Positions 52,690-62,785 of a stretch of DNA of 64,000 nt are shown piece after piece (the stretch's first letter is position 1; each line of letters begins with the position of its first letter). The DNA comes from Cladochytrium replicatum (lineage: Eukaryota > Chytridiomycota > Chytridiomycetes > Cladochytriales > Cladochytriaceae), in NCBI GenBank assembly GCA_025526935.1, contig JAHLKD010000036.1:62001-126000 (forward strand), in the 5' to 3' direction. The notes beneath the pieces were generated by a model. The model saw only the letters and a program-made list of their open reading frames with translations, did not search any database and was not told the DNA's origin. Made by a program: the position numbers and the translations under genes.

Positions 52690-54190
52690 TTAGAGTCCCC
52701 TTGAACAGGCTCCGATGGATTCGTAGAACGACGCGGTGGCGTTCGCCCATGGTTCGTGTGCGGTGGATCTGTAGAAATTGTTCTCAACTCTGTTGGATTC
52801 GAGTTTATGACGCTGGCCGTCGTCTGGTGTTGTTGCGGAAACTCCAGGTGGGTCGACTTGCTTGACGATGAGGGAGATTCGCCGTTGCCAGACCAGAGTG
52901 TCGGTGGTGTGTTTTGGGATTTTTCGTGCCAAAGTGACGGCGGAGGAGAGAATCAACCTCGGTCATAAACGTGATCATGTAATTGGACCGAACAGGTGCC
53001 AGCAAGTCCTGCACGGCGAGAACGTGTTTCTCAAAGGATGTCTCCTCATGTAAAAAGAACGTAGGCTCCAAAAGCGCCGGTGGGACGGATTACAGCACGT
53101 ACGCTCGCATCATCGCCTACCTACTTTCCTGCTCAATGTACTCCTGCCCATCTCGTTCTGAGCGGTATCGGTACCTTGTCGGATACTGGAAGATGGGTCA
53201 GGAACCTGCGTTGCCTCACCGCTATCGTCGTACAGACCCCGCCAGGCTATCATGTGCATAGTCTTGTTGCCAAAATCCACGAGTTCCGGTCGACTCTGAC
53301 ATCGTGCAAATGAAACGTTACAATCTCCGTGCGTCCAAGACAAACCGCAAAGTTGAGCAGGCTTTGTCCATAGCAGAGAGAAGTATTCTTTGAAAAACAG
53401 GTTGCTTTTTGGTCAACTTGAAGTTTCGAAATCATGTAGTTAGCGCCAAGAACCCCAAATGAGCGTCAACTGCAAGCACAAGATAGGAGATTTGGGACCA
53501 TGAACTGAACGCGTTGCAGGGTATCGACACCCGCTCGCCGTGAGTTTGAGTGGAGTGTATATGTATTGATACCATTCCGACTCAGTAAAACGGCACGTTG
53601 ATATACCGAAAGAGAAAGTCCGGGTTTAGACCTGCCCTCGAAATAGTATGAACAAGGGATCCATTCTTCAGGAACGGAAAGAGGAAAAACACGGCCCTGG
53701 AGATTGCGATTAGCAACGGCGACAGCGCAATGTTCGCGAATATCCCGTTGTTCCGAATCGTTCTGGAAGCAAAGAGGACCATGTATGCGTCGAAGTTTAA
53801 TTGGTTCATGTTTTGTAAGGATGTCCCTAAAACTCGGGGACTTTTTCTCCAATATTCTCCAAAATTTGAGGCTTTTTTTTTTTTAACTTTGCTGCTCATC
53901 GGGTTTTGTTCCTCCTTGCTCAATGTTTGTTGCCCATCGTCCCTGCAGATCAGCGCTTAGCGACAGAGAGATGTGTTATGATCCTGAGTAATCTGTGTAA
54001 CCAGTATGTATTGTGTACTATAAGCATGAAGAATAGCAAGAGTGTCCATCCACGTCAGCTTCACGCCACTCCAACAAGATTCACTTACTTTGGTAGCGGA
54101 ATCGGAATGCTAAGGATCGTCATTTTCGGGTGTGTATCTGTTCTGCGATCTGCTTGCTTGCGATTTCGCACATTCAAAATGTGAAGTTTT
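52690..54190 (+). pseudogene. Third TRPV-like copy, decayed and scrambled by inversion
   Basis: Pieces of the channel gene at 23.4 kb recur here in mixed orientation. 52990-53130 (plus) matches the first ankyrin part (DYSTYARIIAYLL). 53110-53435 (minus) matches the next ankyrin part (YGQSLLNFAVCLGRTEIV, MHMIAWRGLYDDSGE, AQNEMGRSTLSRKV). 53500-53820 (plus) matches the segment up to S1 (DIPKEKVRV, NIPLFRIVLEAKRTMYASKF, NWFMF). 54060-54130 (plus) resembles the loop FTYFGSGIGMLRIVIFGC before the next helix. A minus-strand frame at 52690-52960 faintly resembles the N-terminus (TPDD...PWANATAS). Stops and frame changes interrupt it. An inversion of about 300 bases inside a decayed gene is the simplest explanation. 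Confidence 0.75.
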
Positions 54191-54245
54191 TAACGGTTTG
54201 GGTTCAAATTTATCATGAGTAAGCCACGGACCGTGGATCACTTTA

Positions 54246-57200
54246 ATGGGAGATCAATTGGAGAAGATCACATCGTCGGGGTCGATCACGACGCTCGCGG
54301 ATCTGAGAGACGAATCGAAGCAGTACCAGCCCGCGGAGCTCCTTCTGGCCGCAGAGATTTTGGAGAACATTGTCGCCGAAGGAACATTGATCGGGTTGCG
54401 AAGGCTGCGGGGTACTTCGGACGCTTCGCTATCGCAGCTTTGGTCTTCATCTCTATCCTTGCTTTCGGATGGAAAGGATGACGCGCAGCGAGATCAAGTC
54501 ACGCTTGGCACAGATGAGCGAGTGCTTCGGCTCGTTTATGGTGCGATGAAGTGTGAGCACCATCCTTTTGCGCCAACAATTTTTCTCAATTTCTTGATAT
54601 TTAGATCTACAATTCACCGACACGATTCTAGTCAAAACCCAGTTCCTGGTGTATAATAATCAGGTTATGTCCCCTTGTTTCCGCTGCTTTGAAATGCATT
54701 GCCAACAGTTTCTGTTAATAGTTTCTGAACCACCTCGGACTTGTGAAGATCATGATCTACGACCTCATGAAATATCACTTCGATTACAGCCGTTACCCTG
54801 GGATCAAATATCATCCTATCCCAACCGACCTTCCCGAAGTGGATCCCGCCAGCGGTGTTCCCTCCGTCGTCATCATCGAATCCATGAACGACATGGTCCG
54901 AGATCTGAGCATCGCGCTGCACAATCACAGGGTAAAACTCGCCGCTGCGTTCGCGCGGATACGGATTGAGCGTAAGGCTGCAGGGAGGACGATCGAGGAG
55001 CAGGTGCAAAATATCCTTCCCGAAGAAGTTCGATTGAAGGAAAGCATTGCGGGTAGCTGAAACTTTCTTGATCTCATGACTTGTCCAACACTGACGCATC
55101 TGACAAAAGTTGAAATGCCAAAGTCCTACCGAGTGAACATGCTTCGTACCACTCCCAACGCGGTGATCAATGAACTCATATCGTCCGGCTTTCCCGTCTG
55201 CTCCAACCATACCGGCTCTATCCGCCCTGGCATCCCGCCACCCTGCATCGAAGTGGACCCCGATTTCCAAGATTTGCTCATTATCCCACAGGATTGCTAC
55301 CCCAACCTGAAGAGCCATCCGCTCGTCCTCGACGGAAAGCTCATCTTCCAGGTACTCTTCGTCTCCGAATACGAAACAAAAGCAAATTAATTGTGTCCTT
55401 TATTAGGACAAAGCGAGCTTGTACGCGGCGAAGCATCTTGAAGCCGATCTCGCAACACAGCCGCCTCCCAAAAAGAAGAAGAAAAAGATTGTAGTAACCG
55501 AGGAGGTTGGTGAGAATGTGAACGTCCTCGAGAAGGAGGTCACAGGTCCAATTGTCATCGATGCTCGGGCTGGTTGCGGTATGGCAATCTAAAGAGTTTC
55601 CGGCCTTGCGTGGTTGCTGAGAGCATTTATAGGTGTCCGAGCTTCGTATCTCAGCGCGCTCATGGGAAATAGAGGCAAGATATACGCTTTTGAAAATCGA
55701 ACCAGCCGACTGGAGTCGCTGAAGGCTCGCCTGAACGTCCAAGCTGTTAACAGTATGTGGCACCAATCTTACCCTAGGTTTATCTAAGAAGGTGGTTGAT
55801 GAAGATGTTGAGATCATCGAGGAAGATTTTCTTTCGATCGACCAAAACGATCCCAAGTTTTCAAATGTATCCATCATCATCTGCGAACCCCCAAACTCAG
55901 GGACCCGCGATCATGGACAGGCTTGGATTTTTGCTGCAAGAGGAAGGTGAGAACTCAAAATAAACTTCACTTGATCAAACCCACATCCACATCCAATGAA
56001 AAAAAGAGTTTCCAAACGACCAGTATTCAAACACCGACTTGATCTCGCTGAAGCGCGGGCAGCTTTCGTTTCTTCGCACTGCTTTCAAATGTAAATTTCG
56101 CCACAACCCAATCACCCAGCCGATACTCATCTGTAGAAATTGATTTGCGTAGTCTCAAAAGTGAAAACTGTGGTTTATATCACCAGGTCTATCCATCGCC
56201 AAGAAAATGAAGAGGTCATCGAAGAGGCCATGGATCGCTTCGGAAGGGAACATTGGAAACTCACATGCGTTCTTCCCGATATCGTCAGTGAGGAGCAGCA
56301 TGAGTATGGTGAGTAAACAAAGAGTAGCAAATATGCAATATTCTCGGTCCTTAATATCATCCATCTACCAGAGGAATGCCTTACGATCCGTCCAACTCCG
56401 GAATCCGGCAATGGCGTGTTCGTGGGCGCATTCACACGGACTTCATTCGGTCCAAACCAGTCCCACGACTGGATCGCATCCATCTCCACTGCTGTGAGCG
56501 ACGAAAGTGACGAGGAGGAAGATGATGCTGGAGACGAGCTATCCTCGAGCGACGAGAGGCCCGAGAAAACGACTATGCGCCAGAGGATCAAGAAGCATGT
56601 TAATGGGCAGAGAGAGGAAGGCGTGAGGAGGCGGCGCAATGCTAAATCGGACTCGAATTTGGAGGATGGCAAAGATGATGATGAGGTGGTGGAGAAGAAA
56701 ACGGCAAAGGTGAAGAAGGTGAAGAAGCCGGTGGGGTTGAGGCAGTTGCCGAAAAGGATTTCGGAGTCGGTTACGAGACTGTCGGTGCCGCGTGGGGGTG
56801 TTGTGAAGAAACTTGGAGGCGCAGGCTCGAAGAAAGAAGAACGCACTGGGGCTGAGACAGACGAGAACGGCGAAGAAGGGTGCGAGAAAGAGGATAATGA
56901 GAGGACGGATGCTGAGAGCGAGGGCGAAAACCCTAGGTCAGCTTGTGAAAGCAAAGGCAAACAGAAATCACAAGAGAGCGGGCTTGGGGAGGAAGTGGAG
57001 GGGCTGGAAGTGTACGGACTGTCAATCGACCGGTTCTATGCACCAAAAACTGCAGCTTTGCGGCACCTTGAGAGCAGAGGCGAGCTCGAAGGAAAAGAGA
57101 TTTCCGCGAAAGAGGACGAAGAGAACGTTCCGGTGTGGAAACGATTGTTCTTGAACCCGAAAAAGTACCTGCCTGACATTCCGGCGTGGAGATACCCGGT

Positions 57201-57315
57201 AAGGAGAAACGCAGCACCAATCGAAAAGGATCGCAAACGAAACACAGCTGATCCATTTAAACGCAAACCGACAGGTCCCCAATCCCCGGCCGTGGAAATG
57301 ACGACCGCACAATGA
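54246..57315 (+). CDS. NSUN7: NSUN7-like protein (RsmB/NSUN fold, catalytic cysteines missing)
   Basis: A multi-exon gene with GT-AG introns that keep frame at the joins I checked. Typical NSUN7 segments are VKIMIYDLMKYHFDYSRYPG, RVKLAAAFARIRIERKAAGR, VQNILPEEVRLKESIA, the cofactor-fold strand GPIVIDARAGCG and LKARLNVQAVN, then IEEDFLSIDQNDPKFSNVSI. The two active-site motifs are altered: the PCSG-type motif reads CEPPNSGTRD, and the TCS-type motif reads VVYITRSIHRQENEEVIEEA, so neither cysteine needed for m5C RNA methylation is present. The C-terminal 280 residues are Glu/Lys-rich, with a conserved-looking block LEVYGLSIDRFYAPKTAALR near 57010. It is probably a non-catalytic RNA-binding relative. 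NSUN7 in animals is linked to sperm motility. The start at 54246 could be preceded by a small exon. Confidence 0.8.
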
Positions 57316-59042
57316 AAACAGAAGTGAAGGAACGAAAAGGAAGCTGGAGTCCAAAAGTAACAGACGAACAACAAACATTTGCACAAACAATTCCATGTCA
57401 AGCCCAATTTCCCATCCAAATAAACAGCGGGACCGAGGTGTCCTGTAACTATAAACATAGGTCCATGGTTTACATCCTTCCCTTTGCCAATACCTTGCAG
57501 CGGTCCTCAGCCCCACAGATCCCGCCCTCTCCTTCATCACAGTATCCATCCTCTCATCGAAGATCTTCCATCTGTCCGAGTCACTCGCTCCATCGAAAGC
57601 AAACGGCCACAACCCCATCCCCGCGAACCCACGACCGTGTGAATCATACAGCCCGTAACGAGCTGCCACTCTCACCTCATGCCATCCACAAGAGGATACC
57701 TCCCTCTCTCGCCATCATTTTCTCCAACCCGAAATCCGTAAACCGATCTGCACCCGTCAAAAAACTCTCAACGATCACCAAGAGCGCGGGGAAGTACAGG
57801 ATCTCTCTTCCCATCGAACAGCTCCTCGAGCCACGGGATTGTTACGGAGGTACCTCAACCATGTCCTCAAAGGAATCCACACCGCCTTCGAGCGCTTCAA
57901 CCTGCGACATCCCAGCCTCCCCGCGCGCACAGAAACTGCAGGAACAAGAATTTGTCTTTACAACGACGAACACGAGTCGCTCGAGGATCCACGAACACGT
58001 CTTTTCGACCTCGGGACCAAGTTGGCGCACGAGCCTTCGGATGCTCAGGATCGTCGAGCGTGCGTAGATGCACGAGGGCACATCGTATTTTCCTGAAAAC
58101 ATCAGGAGAAGACGCTGGAATTGCGGTCGCCATGCAGTTTTGATGCTCTCGTGGATCGCGCGGGTAAGCTTGAGAGAGGTGGATGGAGTGAGGGATGTCG
58201 GGGTTGCGATTTCTTCTTTGGGAAGAGACTCCTTCAAACTAGGGGTGAGCATGGTCTTCATCATTTTGGTTGATTCAGTTGTATTATTAGTTTAATTACT
58301 TGAATTGGAGAGAATTTTGACACGTGCCATTTTAATATTCTTGTGATGTTACAACGGGCGACGCACTCGATAAAAACAACGGCCCGGGGATGGTGAGCAC
58401 AAAGGACGAGAGGTTACAGTAGAATGGATGTTTAACCTCAACTACTCGTGGACACAGGGCAGCACTGGTTGCTCTGAGCTGGGTTGGGCTGTACGCAGGT
58501 TCGTTCCAATTAATCCGAGACAATTTGAGACGCATTGAACGGATACCTTTATTCTCACAACGAAAACAGTAAGAGCAGATGTAGCGTCTCGAAAGAAGGA
58601 AGAGATGAAAAATGGAAGGCGGCAGACAAGGAGAGAACAACGTGAGTCCCTCTTTTTCTTTCAACATCGCTGCTTCAACAAGCTGACATTCACATCTAGT
58701 CGAGATTATGCAGCAGGCTCAAGAGAAGAAAGAGCAGCTGAACTGATTATATAATTACTATTACTAATTGCCGTTAGTCAGTGTGTGGGCTAACAGACCT
58801 TGACGGGACGGGAAAGGAAACGATTTCGAAATGGAAGAATTCCACATGTTGCCCATGTTGCACACTCAAAAAGTTGGTAACAATAACTTCTATCCTCCAA
58901 GATAAAGCACATTCCCAAAAAAGCAGTTGAAAACAAAACAGTTCCGCATATTTACAGCCCTCTAATCTACTCGCGATTGTTCCAAAAGGAGCAAAAAATT
59001 TACCTAAAAGTCACCGCATGGAGTTTAACAAGCCAACGTCTG
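57316..59042. other. 1.7-kb stretch with unassigned minus-strand frames
   Basis: Minus-strand frames at 57842-58264 (SLKLTRAIHESIKTAWRPQF) and 57022-57675 (RYGLYDSHGRGFAGMGLWPF, then MDTVMKERAGSVGL) look coding-like and may belong to one intron-containing gene, but I cannot name it or join it with confidence. Plus-strand frames here are probably their shadows. 58290-59040 shows nothing supportable. Confidence 0.3.
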
Positions 59043-61082
59043 TCACCAAGGCGGAAGCACGTAGATACTCGGCAAATCCGTTCTCGTCGGCACATCTACG
59101 CCCAAGTGATCATCCTTCGTGGAATCGGTAATAGCTGGCCCAGGAGAGCTCTGTTGGATGCTGGTTGGAGATGGTGCATCTGTGACCATGCTGTCTTCAC
59201 CAGAAGTCGCAAATTCGGGTTGTTGTTGTGTACTCGTCGAACCTGTTGTTGTTGCTGGACTATCATCGGCACTGCTGGGAATATCACTGGTCCCAATAGA
59301 TGCTGGAAACAATGACGTCGTAGGTTGATCGCTTGGAAAATCAGTGTATGAAGTTGGAACCGGCATCAGAGGAGCAAACAGTTGGTCGTTTGACAGATCG
59401 GTACTCGTGAGGACGTCTTGGCCATTGTGATCATCCCTTGTCGAAGTTGTTGAGGCAGAAATTTCCACAGGCGAGTGGCTCTGCTGATCGCTCGGCAGGT
59501 CAGTAGACAGGGATTCTACTTGGCTGCTTTGAAATGCAGTTGATATCGAAGGTGGTGGGGTTAGCGGTGGTACCGGTTGGTCGCTCGGAAGATCGGTTCG
59601 AGTTGGAACATCCTCACCAAAGTGATCATCGCGTGTTGTCGTAGCAATAGATGGAACCTGTTGGTCGCTAAGCTGATCAGTGCGGGAGGGAACATCCGAT
59701 TCTTCAAGACCGAAGCTAGTTGCTGGCGAAAGTGGGATCAGCGGAACAACTTGTGCTGCCGACATATTAGTTTGTTGCCCGCTCGGCGTGTCAGTACTCG
59801 GAGTGTTATCTTCGCTTGTGGAGGAAGACTCTGGCACTAGTGGAGGAATCTGTTGATCGCTTGGCAGATCCGTTCGCGTCGGTACGGCTTGACCATTGTG
59901 ATCATCGGCAGTTGTTGCCACAGAAGTTGAGATCAGTGGAGGAATTTGCTCATCACTTGGTATGTCGGTACGTGAGGGAACATCTGATCCGTCCTGCGAG
60001 TCGCTTGTTGATAGAATTAGGCCTAAATTTGTTGGTGAAACGTCTTTTTCGCAAAGTGATGTTATTGTCTCAGATGGAGTCGGAGTTGAACTCAATACTG
60101 TATCTCTGGAACTTGAACTCGAGTTCTCATTCAGCCCACCAGATTCACTTGTCGTCACACCATTCCCCATCGAAGTTGTTGCAGTTGCTGCGTTCGTCAA
60201 CTCATCAGTCGACGGTGACGTCGCAGTTGTAAAAGCACTCGTGTCAATCTTCGGTGGGGTAACCTTGTCTGATAATGACGTGGGGTAGGTTTCTGCTGTC
60301 TCAGAACCAGAATGAGCATCGGATGTTGGTTTGTTCTCAGAAGTGGCAGAGTAAAAATCGGTGTAGCTTGTTTCTACACTAGGAAGGATTGAAGTGGAGA
60401 CTATGGAGATTATGGCAGTCGAAGACCGAGCGTCAGTGAATGTCTGCTCCGTCGTAGTCAACTCGTTGGTTGATGGTGATGTTGGAATATCTGTGCTATC
60501 AGCCAACGATGTTACCGAGGAAGAACTGCTCGAAGCTTCTGAAACAATCACTGCTGTCGTTTTGCCGGGTAACAAACCATTTACTGTATAATCGGACCCT
60601 GAAGTGGTTGCCGTTGTTGAAGTCAAAATTGTGTCTAGGTTTGGTGTCTCAGGTTTGGTGGGATACAACGAGGTTGAAAAGTTTTCAACAGTCGAAGATT
60701 GTTGATTCTTAATCGGGCTGATGGACTGGGGTTCCATCCTACTGGTGCCGGCGGGACCAGAGACGTTGGTCGACGTGTCTAATGGCGATCCTGTTGCAAC
60801 CGAATTGCGTAACGTATCGGTGAAGGAATTGATTGAAAATGATGGGGAAGCCATGGTGATAGCAGCAGCAGCAGTTAAAACAGTGGTAATTGTTCTGGTG
60901 CTGACTTGTGCAGGAGCAGCGTTCTGGTTTTTCTTGGTGGAGGATGTCGATTTCGGTTTCGATCGGTCCACCACTTTATTCTTCCTGATAGCGCGAGCTC
61001 CCCGCGGCTTGATTGCAACGCAACGACCCCTTTGAATGCGGAACATGAAAAGGGAGATTGCAGACTCTGAAATTATTCCCAT
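59043..61082 (-). CDS. Ser/Thr-rich repeat protein, probably surface or secreted
   Basis: One uninterrupted frame of about 679 codons from the first ATG (61082); an ATG at 61046 is an alternative start. A basic N-terminus (RGRCVAIKPRGARAIRKNK) is followed by a weak hydrophobic segment (TITTVLTAAAAITMA) that could be a signal anchor. The remainder is Ser/Thr/Pro-rich, as in O-glycosylated wall or mucin-like proteins. The last 300 residues hold about six degenerate copies of a unit like DDHNGQ-VPTRTDLPSDQQIPPL, ending DVPTRTDLPS. No catalytic domain is seen. It is the most compositionally biased gene in the window. Confidence 0.6.
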   Translation of the reverse strand: MGIISESAISLFMFRIQRGRCVAIKPRGARAIRKNKVVDRSKPKSTSSTKKNQNAAPAQVSTRTITTVLTAAAAITMASPSFSINSFTDTLRNSVATGSPLDTSTNVSGPAGTSRMEPQSISPIKNQQSSTVENFSTSLYPTKPETPNLDTILTSTTATTSGSDYTVNGLLPGKTTAVIVSEASSSSSSVTSLADSTDIPTSPSTNELTTTEQTFTDARSSTAIISIVSTSILPSVETSYTDFYSATSENKPTSDAHSGSETAETYPTSLSDKVTPPKIDTSAFTTATSPSTDELTNAATATTSMGNGVTTSESGGLNENSSSSSRDTVLSSTPTPSETITSLCEKDVSPTNLGLILSTSDSQDGSDVPSRTDIPSDEQIPPLISTSVATTADDHNGQAVPTRTDLPSDQQIPPLVPESSSTSEDNTPSTDTPSGQQTNMSAAQVVPLIPLSPATSFGLEESDVPSRTDQLSDQQVPSIATTTRDDHFGEDVPTRTDLPSDQPVPPLTPPPSISTAFQSSQVESLSTDLPSDQQSHSPVEISASTTSTRDDHNGQDVLTSTDLSNDQLFAPLMPVPTSYTDFPSDQPTTSLFPASIGTSDIPSSADDSPATTTGSTSTQQQPEFATSGEDSMVTDAPSPTSIQQSSPGPAITDSTKDDHLGVDVPTRTDLPSIYVLPPW

Positions 61083-61738
61083 GCGCACCTTTCATATGCG
61101 CAATTCTTTTTGAAAGAGTATCGCTCGCCTTTTGCAGAGTCTGGACACGGAACTCCCTTATCGTCTACTGGGAAGCCACATGCAAGTTGAACTTGGTTTT
61201 GGTCAGCATTCTTCACCAATGCAATCGAATGGAGATAATATTACCTGCAAAAGATATTACTATGAATATCAGCAATGCACGGCAAGGATTCATGGCGGGC
61301 TGGTATGAATCCTCTACGCCTGTCTATTCTATGGAGAGTGGCAGCAAGGCATGGGGCCAGAATCCCCCCGATCTTTAAGGCGGCTTTAAAAGAGAGACGG
61401 GTGCCAAAGATTTGTTGCCCAGCCAGCCAAATGAATACTTAAATGAGCCCCACCCGCTAAGTGAACCCCACCCAGCATTGCTGGCGTGGAACACGCGAAA
61501 CGCCGTATTGCCAAATATGGAGAAACACGCCGCATGTTTGATGTTGGAATGGTGGAAATTGATCGCTGAATAAAACAAACCGGATCGGTGTGCGCAACGG
61601 GCGCGTTGTTAATCCACTCGAAAGTGTTGCTCGGATCAGCGCAAGTCTGCTGAATTGATCACCACAAATTCGTGTTAGCAACACAAACAAGAGGCTTGGA
61701 CAAGTGCGCACAGCCACCCACGCACTCACAACTCACAA
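61083..61738. other. Spacer upstream of RPL11, no gene
   Basis: Short frames without recognisable content. It holds the promoters of both the repeat protein (leftward) and RPL11 (rightward). Confidence 0.4.
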
Positions 61739-62728
61739 ATGGTACGAGAACGCTCAACCTGTAGGAGTCGATGGATGGCGAAAGAGAAGCACAGAGTAGA
61801 TGAGACGAATCGATGAGGGAGAGTCGTGTAGAATATCTGCTTGCCTGGATGGAGGATGGACGGCGATGGATGGATGACCGATTCCCGATATTGAGATTGA
61901 AGGATGGGTTACAAGTCAGGGGGAATTTGCCGTAAATGTGGTGGACAGTAACTCAGGCGTGGGTGGAGATTTCTTGGAAGGAATTGGTGTGGAATCCGAA
62001 TTGTGTTGTTTGGAACTTGAGGGGATACTTGCTCGTCGTCTCATTGCTTAACTGCATTCAACCCATTCAAACAGGCCGAAGACTCGAAAGCCTCCAACCC
62101 CATGCGCGAGCTCAAGCTCGAGAAGCTCGTTCTCAACATCTCGGTCGGCGAGTCTGGCGACAGGCTCACCCGTGCCGCTAAGGTGCTTGAACAACTCACA
62201 GAACAGACCCCCGTCTTCTCCAAGGCCCGCTACACCGTCCGTCAGTTCGGTATCCGTCGTAACGAAAAGATTGCAGTCCACTGCACCGTTCGTGGCGAGA
62301 AGGCCGAGGAGATTCTTGAGCGTGGCTTAAAGGTCAAGGAATACGAGCTGAAGAAGGTCAACTTCTCCGCTACCGGTAACTTTGGCTTTGGTATCCAGGA
62401 ACACATTGACTTGGGTATCAAGTACGACCCCTCGATCGGTATCTATGGTAAGCTTCTTGGATATTTTACAACGTGTAGCGGTATCATATTTAACATATTT
62501 TGATAGGTATGGACTTTTACGTTGTTATGGGCCGACCTGGAAACCGTGTTGCGCGAAAGAAGCACAAGAGGGGACGTGTTGGTTTCCAACACAAGGTGCG
62601 CAAGGAGGAGACGATCGCATGGTACAAGAAGAAGGTTTGTTTTTTGTCAACATACTCCAACACCATTGCTCATTTTGTTTTTGCTTTTGTTGCAACAATA
62701 GTTCGACGGTATCGTACTTGGCAAGTGA
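61739..62728 (+). CDS. RPL11: Ribosomal protein uL5 (RPL11)
   Basis: Exons 61739-61741 (ATG only), 62075-62447, 62507-62634 and 62702-62728 join into 176 residues. The sequence reads [99 protein letters not shown] and ends FDGIVLGK, a full-length match to eukaryotic L11. It contacts 5S rRNA in the large cytosolic subunit. The first intron is 333 bases, far longer than the others here (59 and 67), and starts directly after the ATG. This is a common place for regulatory introns in ribosomal protein genes. It converges with the TFIP11 relic. Confidence 0.97.
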
Positions 62729-62785
62729 TTGCCGTCATTTTTAGAAATGATGCATTTTAAAAAAATGGCGAGCCCTCCGCCGTGT

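Noticed and set aside
56175-56960. 261-codon minus-strand open frame opposite the NSUN7 tail
   Set aside because: It is the shadow of the Glu/Lys-rich C-terminal coding region. Its Ser/Phe/Leu composition is what such a region gives on the opposite strand.
57312-58067. 251-codon plus-strand open frame after NSUN7
   Set aside because: Low-complexity Ser/Pro/Thr composition, no motifs, and it lies opposite more protein-like minus-strand frames.
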